Source: Streptosporangiaceae bacterium
GTDB taxonomy: Bacteria > Actinomycetota > Actinomycetes > Streptosporangiales > Streptosporangiaceae
DNA: 64,000 bases
Assembly: GCA_025934375.1 (NCBI GenBank)
Contig: JAICYD010000010.1
Span: forward strand, 1-64,000
Reading direction: 5' to 3'
Translations under genes and position numbers: made by a program
The notes under the pieces: model-generated
The model's database searches: none
What the model was told of the DNA's origin: nothing
What the model saw: only the letters and a program-made list of their open reading frames with translations
Part shown: one piece after another, positions 1 to 8,995 of the stretch
How the letters are laid out: the number at the start of each line of letters is the position of its first letter
Position numbering within the stretch: position 1 is the stretch's first letter

Positions 1-2
1 CG

Positions 3-959
3 GCCGCCGCGGCGGGGCACGCCCGGCAGGCGGCCACGCTGACCGCCGCGGCGCGGCGCACGGTGCTGCGCGCGGCGGCCGGCAAGACGCCCACGGCGGC
101 GGCCAGGCAGGCCGCCGCCGGCCGGGCGGCGGGATCGGGCCGGCACGGGTTTCCCCGGCCGCAACATCGGCCTGGCTACGGCCGCTGGGATATCTCGCGC
201 GGGCACCTGGTGGCCGCGGCGGCCGGCACGACCGCGGTGGCGGCCGCGGTGGCCGTGTTCGCCGCGGTGGCCGGCGGCCCGGCCCCCGGGGGGTTGGCGG
301 ACCGGGCGGCCGGCGGGCCGGTGGCTAGCTCGCCAGCGGTCACCCCGACGGCGGGCGGGAGTGCCCCCGGCCCGGCCCGCCCGGGTGCCCGCCCCGCTCC
401 TGGACGCGCGCCCAGCAGTGCCCCGGGGAGTGCTCCCGGCAGTGCCCCAGGGCAAGGTGGCGGCGGCTTTCCCACGACCGGGTCCTCCCAGCCGGGCGCC
501 GCGTCCGCGCCACCGGGGCAGCCGGCCTCATCGCCTGCCCCGGGACCGTCAGCGACGGCGCCGCCTTCCGTGCCGGCCACGACGGTGCCCGCCACCAAGC
601 CGCCCCCGGCCGCCACGCCGCCGGCCACCGGCCCGTCGACATCGCCGTCACCGTCGAGGCCGCCGGCCACCCGGCCCGCGGCCGCACCGGGGACGATCAG
701 CGTATCTCCGGCCACGGTCGTGCTCACGCCGCTGCTCGGCAGCTCGTTCACGATCACTGCGCAGGGCGGACCGGTCTCGTGGTCCATCGCCGAGCCGGCC
801 AGCTTGATCGGGAAGGTGTCGGTGTCACAGTCAGCGGGGACGCTCCAGGCGGGGCAGAGCGCCACCGTGACGATCACGACCAGCCTGGCGAGCCTGGACT
901 CGCGCATCACGGTGAGCCCCGGCGGCCAGCAGGTCGCGGTCGTGGTGGGCCTGCTGTGA
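3..959 (+). CDS. Membrane-anchored protein with Ig-like external domain (5' truncated by window edge)
   Basis: The frame is already open at the first codon of the window, so the true start lies upstream; a GTG at 63 is the first internal candidate. The visible part has an Ala/Arg-rich cytoplasmic segment, one hydrophobic Ala/Val helix (about nt 210-275), a Pro/Ser/Ala-rich linker and a C-terminal beta-rich domain of about 85 residues starting ISVSPATVVL. The layout and the pattern VSP...AGQ.ATV.I...V.PG match the end of the next gene, so I infer a tandem paralogue. The cytoplasmic part might also be a sigma factor, but it lies outside the window. The external domain resembles BACON/Ig-fold repeats by pattern only. 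Confidence 0.6.
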   Translation, partial: AAAAGHARQAATLTAAARRTVLRAAAGKTPTAAARQAAAGRAAGSGRHGFPRPQHRPGYGRWDISRGHLVAAAAGTTAVAAAVAVFAAVAGGPAPGGLADRAAGGPVASSPAVTPTAGGSAPGPARPGARPAPGRAPSSAPGSAPGSAPGQGGGGFPTTGSSQPGAASAPPGQPASSPAPGPSATAPPSVPATTVPATKPPPAATPPATGPSTSPSPSRPPATRPAAAPGTISVSPATVVLTPLLGSSFTITAQGGPVSWSIAEPASLIGKVSVSQSAGTLQAGQSATVTITTSLASLDSRITVSPGGQQVAVVVGLL

Positions 960-1045
960 CGCGGGCGGATCACGGTTAGCCACTATCAGGCAACATGTCA
1001 GCGGAGATACCTGCGCTTAGTCGCGTTTACCGCTAATTTATCCAG

Positions 1046-2671
1046 GTGCACGACAGCGATGTCTCTGTCCCAGCTGTCCCAGGGGCCTCGATTCCGGGCG
1101 TCGCCGATGACGCGGCAATCCTCGATGAGGCCTACGACAACTACGCGGACGCTCTTTACGCTTACTGCCGGTCTCTTGTGCAGGAGCCGGCCGCCGCGGC
1201 GGACGCGGTGCGCGACGCGTTCGTCGTCGCCGCGTTCCGGCTCGCCGACGTGCCCGATGAGAGCCTCCTGCGGCCATGGCTGTTCGCCGTCGCCCGCAAC
1301 GAGTGCCTGCGCGCTATCAGTGGCGAGGCAGCGACCGCGGCGCGCGGTGTCTTCCCCGATGGCGATGACACGGCCCCCGCCGACTCTTCCGCCGCTGGCG
1401 ACCCCGCTGGCGCCCCTGACGTCGCGGGCGGGACGTGGGCCGACGGCGATCCCGGCGACGCTCGGGCCAGCGCGCTGCCGCGCGCCGCACTCGGCGGCCT
1501 GGACGCCGTGGAGCGCGACTTCATCCTCATGGCCTGGCATGGGCTGGACATCGCGGAGTGCGCCGACGTCCTTGGCATATCCCGCGACGAGGCGTTCAGG
1601 CGCTTCTCCCGCGCCCGGGACCAGCTGGAGGCATCCGCCGGGGTGCTCGTGGTGGCCGGCTCGGACTGGCGGGAATGCGCGGCGCTGAACGCGGTCATCG
1701 CCGGCTGGGACGGGCGCGTCACCCCCGCGCTGCGCCAGGAGCTACGCCAGCACATTGACCGCTGCGACATCTGCGCCGATCAGCGGAGGCAGGGCTTGCG
1801 CCCGTCAGTGCTGCTCAGCATGTCGCCGGACGCCATGCGGGGCCTGGCGACGACGCCCGACACGTTGCGGCGGGCCGCCTGGGTGACCTCGCGGCTTAAG
1901 GACCGGGTGCTCGCGGCCGCCTTCGACCAGGAGCTGGCCTGGTTCGAGCACCGGGCAATGATCGTGCGGCGCGCGGCCCCCTTCCGCGATGACGGCTTCC
2001 CGGTGCCGCTTGACCCGCCCGGCGCGGCGTCGCGGGGCAGGCGCCGCTCGCGGATGCCCCTCGCGGTCGCCGGGCTGGCTGGTACCGGGCTGGTCGTGGT
2101 GCTGGTGGTGGTGGCCCTGGCGCTGAGCGGACAGCACTCGACGGGATCGGGTGCCCTCCCGACGCGGATGAACCTTTCTCAGCCGGTCGCGCCGTCACCG
2201 GGAACCGCGCCGTCAGCCGACGGCGGCAGCGGGCACGTGACCCCGCCGGCCAGCGAGGCCCCGAAGGCCTCCCCCAGCGCCTCCCCGTCCGCCACCACGG
2301 CGAAGCCGTCCACCAGCGCCCCCGCCCCCTCCAAGCCACCGACCGCGGCGGCCGCGACAGGGGCGGCGATCGGCGTCTCGCCGAAGAGCCTCACGCTGGC
2401 CTGGTACCCGCAGTACGGCGTCTACGGCGGCGAGATCACCCTGACCAACACCACCAGCGCCACCGTCAGCTGGTCGGTCAGCTTGCCGCCGGACCTGCAC
2501 ATCGGCGGCTTCCACGCGCAGTCCTCCGGGTCGCTCAGCGCGGGCCAGAGGGCAACGGTCATCATCTACGCCGAGCGCAACCGGCAAGGCGGCAACAACG
2601 GCAGCCGCACCGAGATGGTCACCCTCCAGCCGGGCAACGTGCAGGTGAGCGTCACCATCCCGGGGCGCTGA
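1046..2671 (+). CDS. ECF sigma factor fused to anti-sigma-like zinc motif, TM helix and external Ig-like domain
   Basis: One 541-residue protein. Residues about 25-95 look like sigma-70 region 2 ([12 protein letters not shown]) and about 150-205 like region 4 ([19 protein letters not shown]). Residues about 234-241 carry H-IDR-C-DI-C, the HxxxCxxC zinc signature of ZAS anti-sigma factors. A hydrophobic helix lies at about 336-361, followed by a Pro/Ser/Thr linker and an external beta domain (about 441-541) like that of the preceding gene. Sigma, anti-sigma and sensor parts are thus joined in one chain, which suggests membrane-tethered sigma activity released by proteolysis or conformational change (inference). 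GTG 1046 has a weak ribosome site. The last 20 nt overlap rpe on the other strand. Confidence 0.75.
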   Translation: MHDSDVSVPAVPGASIPGVADDAAILDEAYDNYADALYAYCRSLVQEPAAAADAVRDAFVVAAFRLADVPDESLLRPWLFAVARNECLRAISGEAATAARGVFPDGDDTAPADSSAAGDPAGAPDVAGGTWADGDPGDARASALPRAALGGLDAVERDFILMAWHGLDIAECADVLGISRDEAFRRFSRARDQLEASAGVLVVAGSDWRECAALNAVIAGWDGRVTPALRQELRQHIDRCDICADQRRQGLRPSVLLSMSPDAMRGLATTPDTLRRAAWVTSRLKDRVLAAAFDQELAWFEHRAMIVRRAAPFRDDGFPVPLDPPGAASRGRRRSRMPLAVAGLAGTGLVVVLVVVALALSGQHSTGSGALPTRMNLSQPVAPSPGTAPSADGGSGHVTPPASEAPKASPSASPSATTAKPSTSAPAPSKPPTAAAATGAAIGVSPKSLTLAWYPQYGVYGGEITLTNTTSATVSWSVSLPPDLHIGGFHAQSSGSLSAGQRATVIIYAERNRQGGNNGSRTEMVTLQPGNVQVSVTIPGR

Positions 2672-3365
2672 GCCCTGGTAAGACCGCGGGCCAGGACGCG
2701 TGCGCCGTGGCCCGCTCCGCCTGGGCGCGCAGGGCACGGACCGCCTCGGCCGGGTCGCTCGCGCCGTAGACGGCTGACCCGGCCACGAACACGTCCGCGC
2801 CCGCCTCGGCGCAGCGCTCGATCGTGGCTGCGCTCACCCCGCCGTCGACCTGCAGCCATATCTGACCGCCGCGGGCGGCGATCATCGCGCGGGCGCGGCG
2901 AAGCTTCGCCAGGACGAGGTCAAGGAACCCCTGCCCGCCGAAGCCTGGCTCCACGGTCATCAGGAGCAGCATGTCCACCTCGGGCAGCAGGTCCGCATAG
3001 GGCTCGACGGGCGTGCCCGGGTTGACCGCCAGCCCGGCGCGCGCGCCGGCCGCGCGGATCGCGCGCAGCGTGCGGACCGGTGCCTGGACCGCCTCGGCGT
3101 GAATGGTCACGTTGCCCGCGCCCGCCTCGGCGTAGCCGGGAGCCCACCGGTCGGGGTCGGTGATCATGAGGTGGCAATCGACCGGGATGGCGACGTGCTT
3201 GAGCAGCGCCTCCACGACCGGCAGGCCGAGCGTGAGGTTCGGCACGAAGTGGTTGTCCATCACGTCGACGTGCAGCCAGTCGGCGGCGGGCGCCACCGCG
3301 GCGGCCTCGTCGGCGAGCCGGGCGAAGTCGGCGGACAAGATGCTGGGCGAGATCTGAACGCTCAT
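2652..3365 (-). CDS. rpe: Ribulose-phosphate 3-epimerase
   Basis: 237 residues, a full-length TIM-barrel epimerase that interconverts ribulose-5-phosphate and xylulose-5-phosphate in the pentose phosphate pathway. Visible signatures are SPSILSADF near the N-terminus, the metal/catalytic run H32-V-D34-V-M-D37, [16 protein letters not shown] and VDGGV. ATG 3365 is chosen because the family begins just before SPSILSAD, although the frame stays open further upstream. In related actinomycetes rpe directly follows rsmB; here about 5.7 kb of accessory genes separate them. Its 3' end overlaps the sigma-fusion gene by 20 nt. Confidence 0.95.
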   Translation of the reverse strand: MSVQISPSILSADFARLADEAAAVAPAADWLHVDVMDNHFVPNLTLGLPVVEALLKHVAIPVDCHLMITDPDRWAPGYAEAGAGNVTIHAEAVQAPVRTLRAIRAAGARAGLAVNPGTPVEPYADLLPEVDMLLLMTVEPGFGGQGFLDLVLAKLRRARAMIAARGGQIWLQVDGGVSAATIERCAEAGADVFVAGSAVYGASDPAEAVRALRAQAERATAHASWPAVLPGLSAPGW

Positions 3366-3488
3366 GACACCTGCGAGTGTAGAGTGCGCGGGCGCGGCGC
3401 CCGTGCCCTCCCAGGGAATCGCTGGAATGTCGGCCCCCGCCGCTAGTCTTAGGCGCTGAGTTCGAATCCAACCCCACGGAGGTAGCCG

Positions 3489-4229
3489 GTGCACGCTGAT
3501 CCCCCCGCTGAGCTGCTGGATCGGGTCCGCAAGCTTCTCGCCAAGGCCGAGGATGACGGGGTCACCCCGGCCGAGGCCGAGGCGCTGACCGCCAAGGCCG
3601 CCGAGCTCATGGCGCGCTACGGCATCGACCGCGCCCTGCTCGGCGCGCTCCACCCGGGCAGCGACTCCCCCGCCGACCGCGTCTTCGACCTCGACAACCC
3701 GTGGGCCGCGGTCAAGGCGCACCTGTTGTCGGGGCTGGCCGCAGCGTTGCGCTGCCAGTGCGTGCTGCTGAACCGGCGCGCCCCCGGGAGCCGGCTGCAC
3801 GTGTTCGGCTACGCCTCCGACATCGAGCGGGCCGACATCTTGTTCACCTCACTGCTGGTCCAGATGGCCCGCGCGCTGGCCGCCGCGGACATCCCGGCCG
3901 CCGCGTCCGGCGCCAAGGCGTGGCGGCGCTCGTGGATGCTCGGCTACGCTTCCGCGGTCGTGGCCCGGGTCCGGGACGCCGAGGAGCGCGCGGCGCGGGC
4001 CTCGGATGCCGACCGGACCAAGTCCGGGGACGGCGGGCCGTCCACGGCGCTGGTGCTGGCCGACCGGGCGATGACCATCCGGCGGCAGGCGCAGCAGGCC
4101 TATCCCCGCACCCGGCAGACCCGCGTCACCTATACCGGCAACGGCTACGCCTCTGGCTACCGGGAGGGCCAGAAGGCCGACATCGGCGGGGCCAAGCTCA
4201 AGCGGGGGGTCGCCGCGCTGACCCGGTAA
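3489..4229 (+). CDS. DUF2786 domain-containing protein
   Basis: 246 residues. The N-terminal about 45 residues ([14 protein letters not shown] through [12 protein letters not shown]) fit the DUF2786 helical domain; the rest is an alpha/beta region with a Gly/Tyr-rich basic tail. No signal peptide or membrane segment. The GTG start is supported by GGAGG about 6-10 nt upstream. It is transcribed divergently from rpe across a 123-bp gap. The biochemical function of DUF2786 proteins is not established, and I do not assign one. Confidence 0.8.
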   Translation: MHADPPAELLDRVRKLLAKAEDDGVTPAEAEALTAKAAELMARYGIDRALLGALHPGSDSPADRVFDLDNPWAAVKAHLLSGLAAALRCQCVLLNRRAPGSRLHVFGYASDIERADILFTSLLVQMARALAAADIPAAASGAKAWRRSWMLGYASAVVARVRDAEERAARASDADRTKSGDGGPSTALVLADRAMTIRRQAQQAYPRTRQTRVTYTGNGYASGYREGQKADIGGAKLKRGVAALTR

Positions 4230-4239
4230 CCGGGTCCGG

Positions 4240-4560
4240 TCAAGGGCGCCGGCCTGCTTGACCCGGCGGATGACGGGGGCGGTCTCCACGGACCGGATTC
4301 CTGGCAGGCTGGGCAGCCGCGTGGTGAGGCCCGGCGGCTGCCGGGCAGGCCCCGCAGGAAAAGGTCATTGCGGTGCTCTGGGGTGCGGGCCTGAAGGGAG
4401 GTGATCTCGGTGCCGCCGGAGGCCAGGTTGACCCAGCGCGTGTCGGGGCGGCGGGCGAGCGCGTCGGCGATGGCGTCGGCGGCGCCCGGCGTGGTCTGCA
4501 GCCGGACGAACCAGTCGACCCAGCCGGGCCGCCCGCCGTTGAGCACCCCGATTATGAGTG
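4240..4560 (-). pseudogene. Decayed Lrp/AsnC-family regulator (effector-domain fragments)
   Basis: This gene-free stretch between DUF2786 and the MFS gene encodes, on the minus strand, two recognisable pieces of a two-domain AsnC regulator in different frames. The first (about 4335-4535) reads WVDWFVRLQTTPGAADAIA, then ALARRPDTRWVNLASGGTEI and RNDLFLRGLP. The second (about 4262-4328) reads LTTRLPSLPGIRSVETAPVI and RRVKQAG, the usual C-terminus of the family. The part that should join them and the whole helix-turn-helix are missing. I read it as a remnant with at least one internal deletion or frameshift, possibly the former regulator of the MFS exporter. Confidence 0.65.
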
Positions 4561-4633
4561 GGCAAAGTTGGGCCGCTGGGCCGGCTGGGGGCAGGATGGC
4601 GGCACGGCCGATAGACGGAGGAACATAGGAGCC

Positions 4634-6193
4634 ATGGACAGGAAGTGGTGGACCCTGATCGGGGTCAGCGCGGGGATATTCATGCTGTTGCTCGACGTCA
4701 CGATCGTCGTTGTAGCCCAGCCAGCGATCCAGGCCGGGCTGCACGCGAGCTTCAGCGACGTGCAGTGGATCCTGGACGCGTACGCGCTTACGCTGGCCTC
4801 GCTGCTGCTCACCTCGGGGGTACTGGCCGACCGGTACGGCAGGAAGCTGCTGTTCACGATCGGGCTGGTGGTGTTCACCGGCGGCTCCCTGCTCTGCGGG
4901 CTCGCGGTGAACCCGCTGATGCTGATCGTCTCGCGCAGCGTGCAGGGGGTGGGCGGGGCGATCATGTTCGCCACGTCGCTGGCGCTGCTCGGGGATGCCT
5001 TCCGGGGCAAGGACCGTGGCGTGGCGTTCGGCGTGTGGGGCGCGGTCATCGGGGTCTCGACGGCGCTGGGCCCGGTCCTCGGCGGCGTCATCACGACGAA
5101 CTGGGACTGGCGCGGCATCTTCCTGGTGAACATCCCCATCGGCGTGTTCGCGCTCGCGGTGACCATCTGGCGGGTCGGGGAATCGCGCTCGCCACGTCCG
5201 GAGCCGCCGGACTGGATCGGCTTCGTCCTGCTGACCGGGGGCCTCGTGAGCCTGGTGTACGGGCTGATCCGGGCCGGTGAGACCACGTGGTCGGATGCCG
5301 CCGTCATCGGCTGCCTGGCGGCCGGGACCGCGCTGCTGGTGGCGTTCGTCGTCACTGAGGCGCGGGTGAAGCACCCGATGGTCGACCTTTCCATCATGCG
5401 CACCCCGACGTTTACCGGCGGCTCGATCGCTGCCTTCTCGATGAACGGGTCGCTGTTCGCGGTGCTGCTGTTCATCGTGTTGTACCTGCAGGACGTCCTC
5501 GGCTTCTCCGCGCAGGGCGCGGGCCTGCGGATCGCGATCATCAGCGTGGCGCAGCTGGTGACGGCGACGTTCGCCGGGCGGATGAGCGAGCGCGTTCCGG
5601 CGCGCTGGCTGGTCGGCCCGGGGCTGCTGCTGGTCGGCGTCGGCCTGATCGTGATGGCGGGGCTGTCGGGCACCAGCTCGTGGACTCAGCTGATCCCTGG
5701 CTTCATCGTGTCCGGCCTCGGCGCGGGCCTAGTGAACCCGCCGCTGGCCTCCACCGCCATCGGCGTGGTGCCCCCGCACCAGGCGGGGATGGCCTCCGGG
5801 GTAAACGCGACGTTCCGCCAAGTCGGCATCGCGACGGGCATCGCGGCGCTGGGGTCGATCTTCAGCTCGGGAATCCAGCATCACCTGGCCAGTTCGCTTC
5901 CGCCGTCACTGGCGGGGTCTTCCGCCGCGATCGGGTCCCAGATCAGGCAAGGCTCAGTCGGGCAACTGCTGGCCTCGCTGCCGGTGAACGAGCGCGCCGC
6001 CACCGCGCTGGCGCTGCGGTCCAGCTTCGCCGCTGGCCTCAACGACCTGATGTACGTGACGGCGGCCCTGGCGTTGTTTGGCGGAGTGTGCTCCATGCTG
6101 CTCATCCGGCGCAAGGACTTCGTCTCCCGCGAGCAGCCCGAGCCCGCGGCGGCGACGACGGACCAGGAGTCAGCGACTCCCCCGGCGCGGTGA
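4634..6193 (+). CDS. MFS transporter, DHA2 (14-TM) drug exporter type
   Basis: 519 residues. It starts MDRKWWTLIGVSAGIFMLLL and carries the LDVTIVVVAQPAI motif of TM1 typical of DHA2 proton-driven multidrug exporters, then ADRYGRK in loop 2-3 and about 14 hydrophobic segments. The ATG at 4634 is chosen because GGAGGAACATAGGAGCC precedes it and the family starts here; the frame is open upstream but encodes no membrane segments. The decayed AsnC regulator lies immediately upstream on the other strand. Substrate unknown. Confidence 0.9.
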   Translation: MDRKWWTLIGVSAGIFMLLLDVTIVVVAQPAIQAGLHASFSDVQWILDAYALTLASLLLTSGVLADRYGRKLLFTIGLVVFTGGSLLCGLAVNPLMLIVSRSVQGVGGAIMFATSLALLGDAFRGKDRGVAFGVWGAVIGVSTALGPVLGGVITTNWDWRGIFLVNIPIGVFALAVTIWRVGESRSPRPEPPDWIGFVLLTGGLVSLVYGLIRAGETTWSDAAVIGCLAAGTALLVAFVVTEARVKHPMVDLSIMRTPTFTGGSIAAFSMNGSLFAVLLFIVLYLQDVLGFSAQGAGLRIAIISVAQLVTATFAGRMSERVPARWLVGPGLLLVGVGLIVMAGLSGTSSWTQLIPGFIVSGLGAGLVNPPLASTAIGVVPPHQAGMASGVNATFRQVGIATGIAALGSIFSSGIQHHLASSLPPSLAGSSAAIGSQIRQGSVGQLLASLPVNERAATALALRSSFAAGLNDLMYVTAALALFGGVCSMLLIRRKDFVSREQPEPAAATTDQESATPPAR

Positions 6194-6203
6194 CAGGGGA
6201 CGC

Positions 6204-6287
6204 GCCAGCAGAAGTCGGAGCCAGCAGAAGACAGGTGCCGGCAGAAGACAGGTGCCGGCAGAAAGGACAGTGCCGGCAGAAGACAGT
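6204..6287. repeat. Five tandem copies of a ~17-bp unit
   Basis: Degenerate tandem copies of GCCGGCAGAAGACAGGT start at 6204, 6220, 6237, 6254 and 6272 (unit length 16-18). The array lies between the convergent MFS and SnoaL-like genes, directly before a terminator hairpin. Confidence 0.85.
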
Positions 6288-6290
6288 GGG

Positions 6291-6323
6291 GTGCCATGGC
6301 GGAGCCGGGCTCCGCCACGGCAC
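6291..6323. terminator. Bidirectional hairpin between convergent genes
   Basis: GTGCCATGGCGGAGCC pairs with GGCTCCGCCACGGCAC around a single central G; 15 of 16 positions pair. It sits 98 nt after the MFS stop and 23 nt after the stop of the opposing SnoaL-like gene. No U-tract, as is common in high-GC actinomycetes. Confidence 0.7.
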
Positions 6324-6345
6324 GCCCGTGAGCTGCGGTCGTGAA

Positions 6346-6807
6346 TCAGGCGCGGGTGGTTCCGGCCTCGGCGATGAGACCCAGCTGGCGAAGCACGGTG
6401 ACGCCGTCATCGAGGCCGATTTCCTCGGTGATGCGACCGTTCTCGACCTTCAATACGGTGGTGCCGGTAAACCGCATCACCTTGCCGGTGCTGGCCGGCA
6501 GCGAGCCGAGCGGCATGTCGTCGAACGCCGCCCCCGTATGGGTTCCGCCGCCCTCCCACTGGCCGACCACGTAGTCGCCCTCGGCGATCAGGTCGGCGGT
6601 ACCCCAGAAGTTCAGGTCCGGGAATGCCGCCCGGAACTTCCCGGCAAACGCGCGGACCGCGTCACGGCCGCGCAGCGGGGCGTGCAGCGAGTACTCGAAG
6701 CGAATGTCCGGGGCGGCCAGCTCATCGATGACGGCCGGGTTGAAGTCCTTGCCCCAGAACTCCGCGAACCACCGGCCGACCACGGCCTTGTTTTCCTCGA
6801 TCGACAT
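6346..6807 (-). CDS. SnoaL-like / ester cyclase family protein
   Basis: 153 residues, the size of one SnoaL-like (NTF2-fold) domain. It begins with the helix IEENKAVVGRWFAEFW, followed by LRGRDAVRAFAGKFRAAFPD, a layout typical of the ester-cyclase branch. GGAGAGGGAGC stands just before the ATG. No signal peptide. Members range from polyketide cyclases to uncharacterised proteins; no polyketide genes are nearby, so a catabolic or unknown role is as likely. Convergent with the MFS gene. Confidence 0.8.
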   Translation of the reverse strand: MSIEENKAVVGRWFAEFWGKDFNPAVIDELAAPDIRFEYSLHAPLRGRDAVRAFAGKFRAAFPDLNFWGTADLIAEGDYVVGQWEGGGTHTGAAFDDMPLGSLPASTGKVMRFTGTTVLKVENGRITEEIGLDDGVTVLRQLGLIAEAGTTRA

Positions 6808-6926
6808 TGATTGCTCCCTCTCCTGTCACGTGCGTCGGCTGCGCCCCTTTAGCGGGCGCACCCTGCAGACGGCCACCGGACCGGTTTCGTGAGAGGGAAA
6901 CTCGCCGCGCGGCGGCGGGCGCCCGC

Positions 6927-7682
6927 CTACCGAGAGCCGGGCCAGGTGGCAACCGCGAACACGGACTGCCCGAACGGAGCCCCCCGCCTTCCTTCCAGGC
7001 GCTTGAGGACGGGCACGAAACAGGAGTCGTAGATCTTGACCGACCGCCCGCCGGTAGGCGCCCGGTGCATCAGGCGGGCCACGACCAGCCAGGCCAGCGC
7101 TCCGACGGTATTGACGTAGCGGATCTCGGTCACCTGGTAGCCGGCCCGGGTGAGCTGCGCCTTCAGCTCTCCCTTCCGGTACCGGCGATAGTGGCCGATC
7201 TTCCGGTCGAAGTCGCTGTAGAGGAGCTGGAACGCGGGCACCCACAAGATGAGCCGGCCGCCGGGCCGCAGCGTGGCCGCCAGGTCCCGCAGCGCGCCGT
7301 CATCGTCCGGGATGTGCTCCAGCACGTTGATCAGGACCGCGGAGTCGAACGGGGGCTGCCCGGCGACGGCGTCCGCGCCACCGCGCACCACGGTGACGTG
7401 CTCGTCGCCGGCGAAGCGCTCGCGCAGGACGTCAGCGCACCGCTGCGACACGTCCGTGGCCACCACCCGCGCCCCGCGAGCGCTCAGGATCTCGGTGAAG
7501 GTGCCGTGCCCGGCCCCCACTTCCAGCACCGTGTCCCCCAGGTGCGGCTGGACCTGCTCGAAGATCCACGCGGCATAGTTGTCCGCGCCATCGAGATTAT
7601 CCAGTGTCTCGGCCAGCTCGGCATCCGCGGCGGCGACGCTCGCTACGGGAACCGACCCTGATCGTTTCGGCGGTGATCGCAT
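6927..7682 (-). CDS. SAM-dependent class I methyltransferase
   Basis: 251 residues from the ATG at 7682; TTG 7700 or GTG 7691 would add six or three residues. Motif I is LEVGAGHGTFTEIL, the acidic residue after beta2 is in VVATDVSQ, motif post-I is VLINVLEHIPDDDGALRDL and motif III is LRPGGRLILWVPA. The segment FDRKIGHYRRYRKGEL is characteristic of a subgroup often linked to polyprenol or sugar modification genes, but no such genes are adjacent. Substrate unknown. It is divergent from the aldo/keto reductase across a 268-bp regulatory gap. Confidence 0.85.
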   Translation of the reverse strand: MRSPPKRSGSVPVASVAAADAELAETLDNLDGADNYAAWIFEQVQPHLGDTVLEVGAGHGTFTEILSARGARVVATDVSQRCADVLRERFAGDEHVTVVRGGADAVAGQPPFDSAVLINVLEHIPDDDGALRDLAATLRPGGRLILWVPAFQLLYSDFDRKIGHYRRYRKGELKAQLTRAGYQVTEIRYVNTVGALAWLVVARLMHRAPTGGRSVKIYDSCFVPVLKRLEGRRGAPFGQSVFAVATWPGSR

Positions 7683-7825
7683 GCTGGCCACCCTAGCCAA
7701 TCAACCGCACCGGATTTCGGCTATTGGGCTGACCAGCACGTTTCCCGATGGAGCGCCCTCCCGCGCAGGTCAGCGGCCCGACAGCGCGGCGGCCAGGTCC
7801 GCGGTACGACCGAGCATCCGGACTC

Positions 7826-7843
7826 TGTCAGTGGCCACTGACA
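7826..7843. promoter_or_regulatory. Perfect 18-bp palindrome, candidate operator
   Basis: TGTCAGTGGCCACTGACA is a perfect inverted repeat 108 bp before the aldo/keto reductase start. A looser relative (TGTCAGT, 7 nt, ACTGGACA; 7900-7921) overlaps the predicted -35 of that gene, which suggests one regulator binding two sites. The regulator is unknown. Confidence 0.55.
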
Positions 7844-7915
7844 TTAGAAGTTCCCGAACGCTCCCATAACGTCAAAGACTAGTCGACAATGATCGTACAT
7901 GTCAGTCATTCGGAC

Positions 7916-7943
7916 TGGACAGCCCGCCGCAGCGGGGTAGCGT
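7916..7943 (+). promoter_or_regulatory. Leaderless promoter of the aldo/keto reductase
   Basis: TGGACA (7916-7921), a 16-nt spacer and TAGCGT (7938-7943) end exactly 7 nt before ATG 7951, so transcription should begin at the start codon. This decides for ATG 7951 over the in-frame GTG at 7942, which overlaps the -10. Confidence 0.5.
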
Positions 7944-7950
7944 GCCAGTC

Positions 7951-8943
7951 ATGGAGCATGTGCGACTGGGCCGCAGCGGCCTGCAAGTGTCCCGGCAGTG
8001 CCTGGGGACGATGACGTTCGGGCTGCAAAGCGACGAGGAGACCTCGATCGCGATCATGGACCGGGCCGCCGAGGGCGGCATCGACTTCTTCGACACCTCA
8101 GATGCCTATCCCCTGGGCGGCGACCTGGACACCCGGGGCCGCACCGAGGAGATCATGGGGCGCTGGCTGCGCGGGAAGCGCGACCGCTTCCTCCTGGCGA
8201 CCAAGTGCTTCGTGCCCGTGGGCCCGGCGCCGTGGGAGGGGGGCAACTCACGCAAGCACATCATGTCGGCGGTCGAGGATTCGCTGCGGCGGCTGGAGAC
8301 CGACTACATCGACCTGTACCAGCTGCACGGCTACGACCACAACACCCCGATCGACGAGACGCTGAGCGCCCTGGACGACCTCGTCCGGCAAGGCAAGGTC
8401 CGCTACGTCGGCTGCTCGAACTTCCTGACCTACCAGCTGGTGCGCGCCATCGGGCGCAGCGAGACGCTGCGGCTGGCCCGCTTCGACTCCGTGCAGCCCC
8501 GTTACAACCTGCTGTTCCGCCAGTGCGAGCGGGAGATGTTCCCGTTCTGCCTGGAGGACGGGGTCGGGGTGATCAGCTATAACCCGATCGCCGGCGGCCT
8601 GCTGTCGGGCAAGCACAACCGCCAGGGGGCGCCCCCGCAGGGATCCCGGTTCCAGCTCGGCCTCGCGGGCGGGATGTACCAGGACAGGTACTGGCACGAG
8701 CGGGAGTTCGACACCGTGGAGCAGGTGCGAGTCCTGGCTGACGAGGCGGGGGTCAGCATCGTCACGCTATCGGTGGCCTGGGTGATGGCCAATCCGGCGA
8801 TCACCGCGCCGATCATCGGCGCCAGCAATCCCGGCCAGCTGGACGCCAGCCTCGCCGCAGCCGGCTACAAGCTCGACGACGACCTGAAGCAGAAGCTCGA
8901 CGAGCTGACCCACGACTACCGCATGGGTGACGCCCCCCGCTAA
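7951..8943 (+). CDS. Aldo/keto reductase
   Basis: 330 residues, a full (beta/alpha)8 NADPH-dependent aldo/keto reductase. Visible are FFDTSDAY (catalytic Asp and Tyr), the region around LLATK that supplies the catalytic Lys, LYQLHGYDHNTPIDETLSAL with the active-site His, VGCSNF, and the C-terminal coenzyme site around PIIGASNPGQL. It resembles the YghZ/potassium-channel-beta-like branch. Predicted leaderless, with palindromes just upstream, so probably regulated. Substrate unknown. Confidence 0.92.
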   Translation: MEHVRLGRSGLQVSRQCLGTMTFGLQSDEETSIAIMDRAAEGGIDFFDTSDAYPLGGDLDTRGRTEEIMGRWLRGKRDRFLLATKCFVPVGPAPWEGGNSRKHIMSAVEDSLRRLETDYIDLYQLHGYDHNTPIDETLSALDDLVRQGKVRYVGCSNFLTYQLVRAIGRSETLRLARFDSVQPRYNLLFRQCEREMFPFCLEDGVGVISYNPIAGGLLSGKHNRQGAPPQGSRFQLGLAGGMYQDRYWHEREFDTVEQVRVLADEAGVSIVTLSVAWVMANPAITAPIIGASNPGQLDASLAAAGYKLDDDLKQKLDELTHDYRMGDAPR

Positions 8944-8995
8944 GGCCGAGCCTGCGGAGCACGCAACGTACCGGGTCGCTGGCGCGCCTTAGCGC

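Noticed and set aside
3460-3469. GTTCGAATCC resembling a tRNA T-loop
   Set aside because: Flanking bases do not pair into a T-stem and no acceptor, D or anticodon arms exist around it; it is the leader of the DUF2786 gene.
4157-5374. Long minus-strand frame across the MFS gene
   Set aside because: Inside the MFS gene it is an Arg/Pro-rich antisense shadow; only the part outside the MFS gene has AsnC similarity.
4634-8943. Possible biosynthetic gene cluster (exporter, SnoaL-like, methyltransferase, reductase)
   Set aside because: No core synthase, NRPS, PKS, terpene or RiPP gene; genes are in different orientations with separate terminators.
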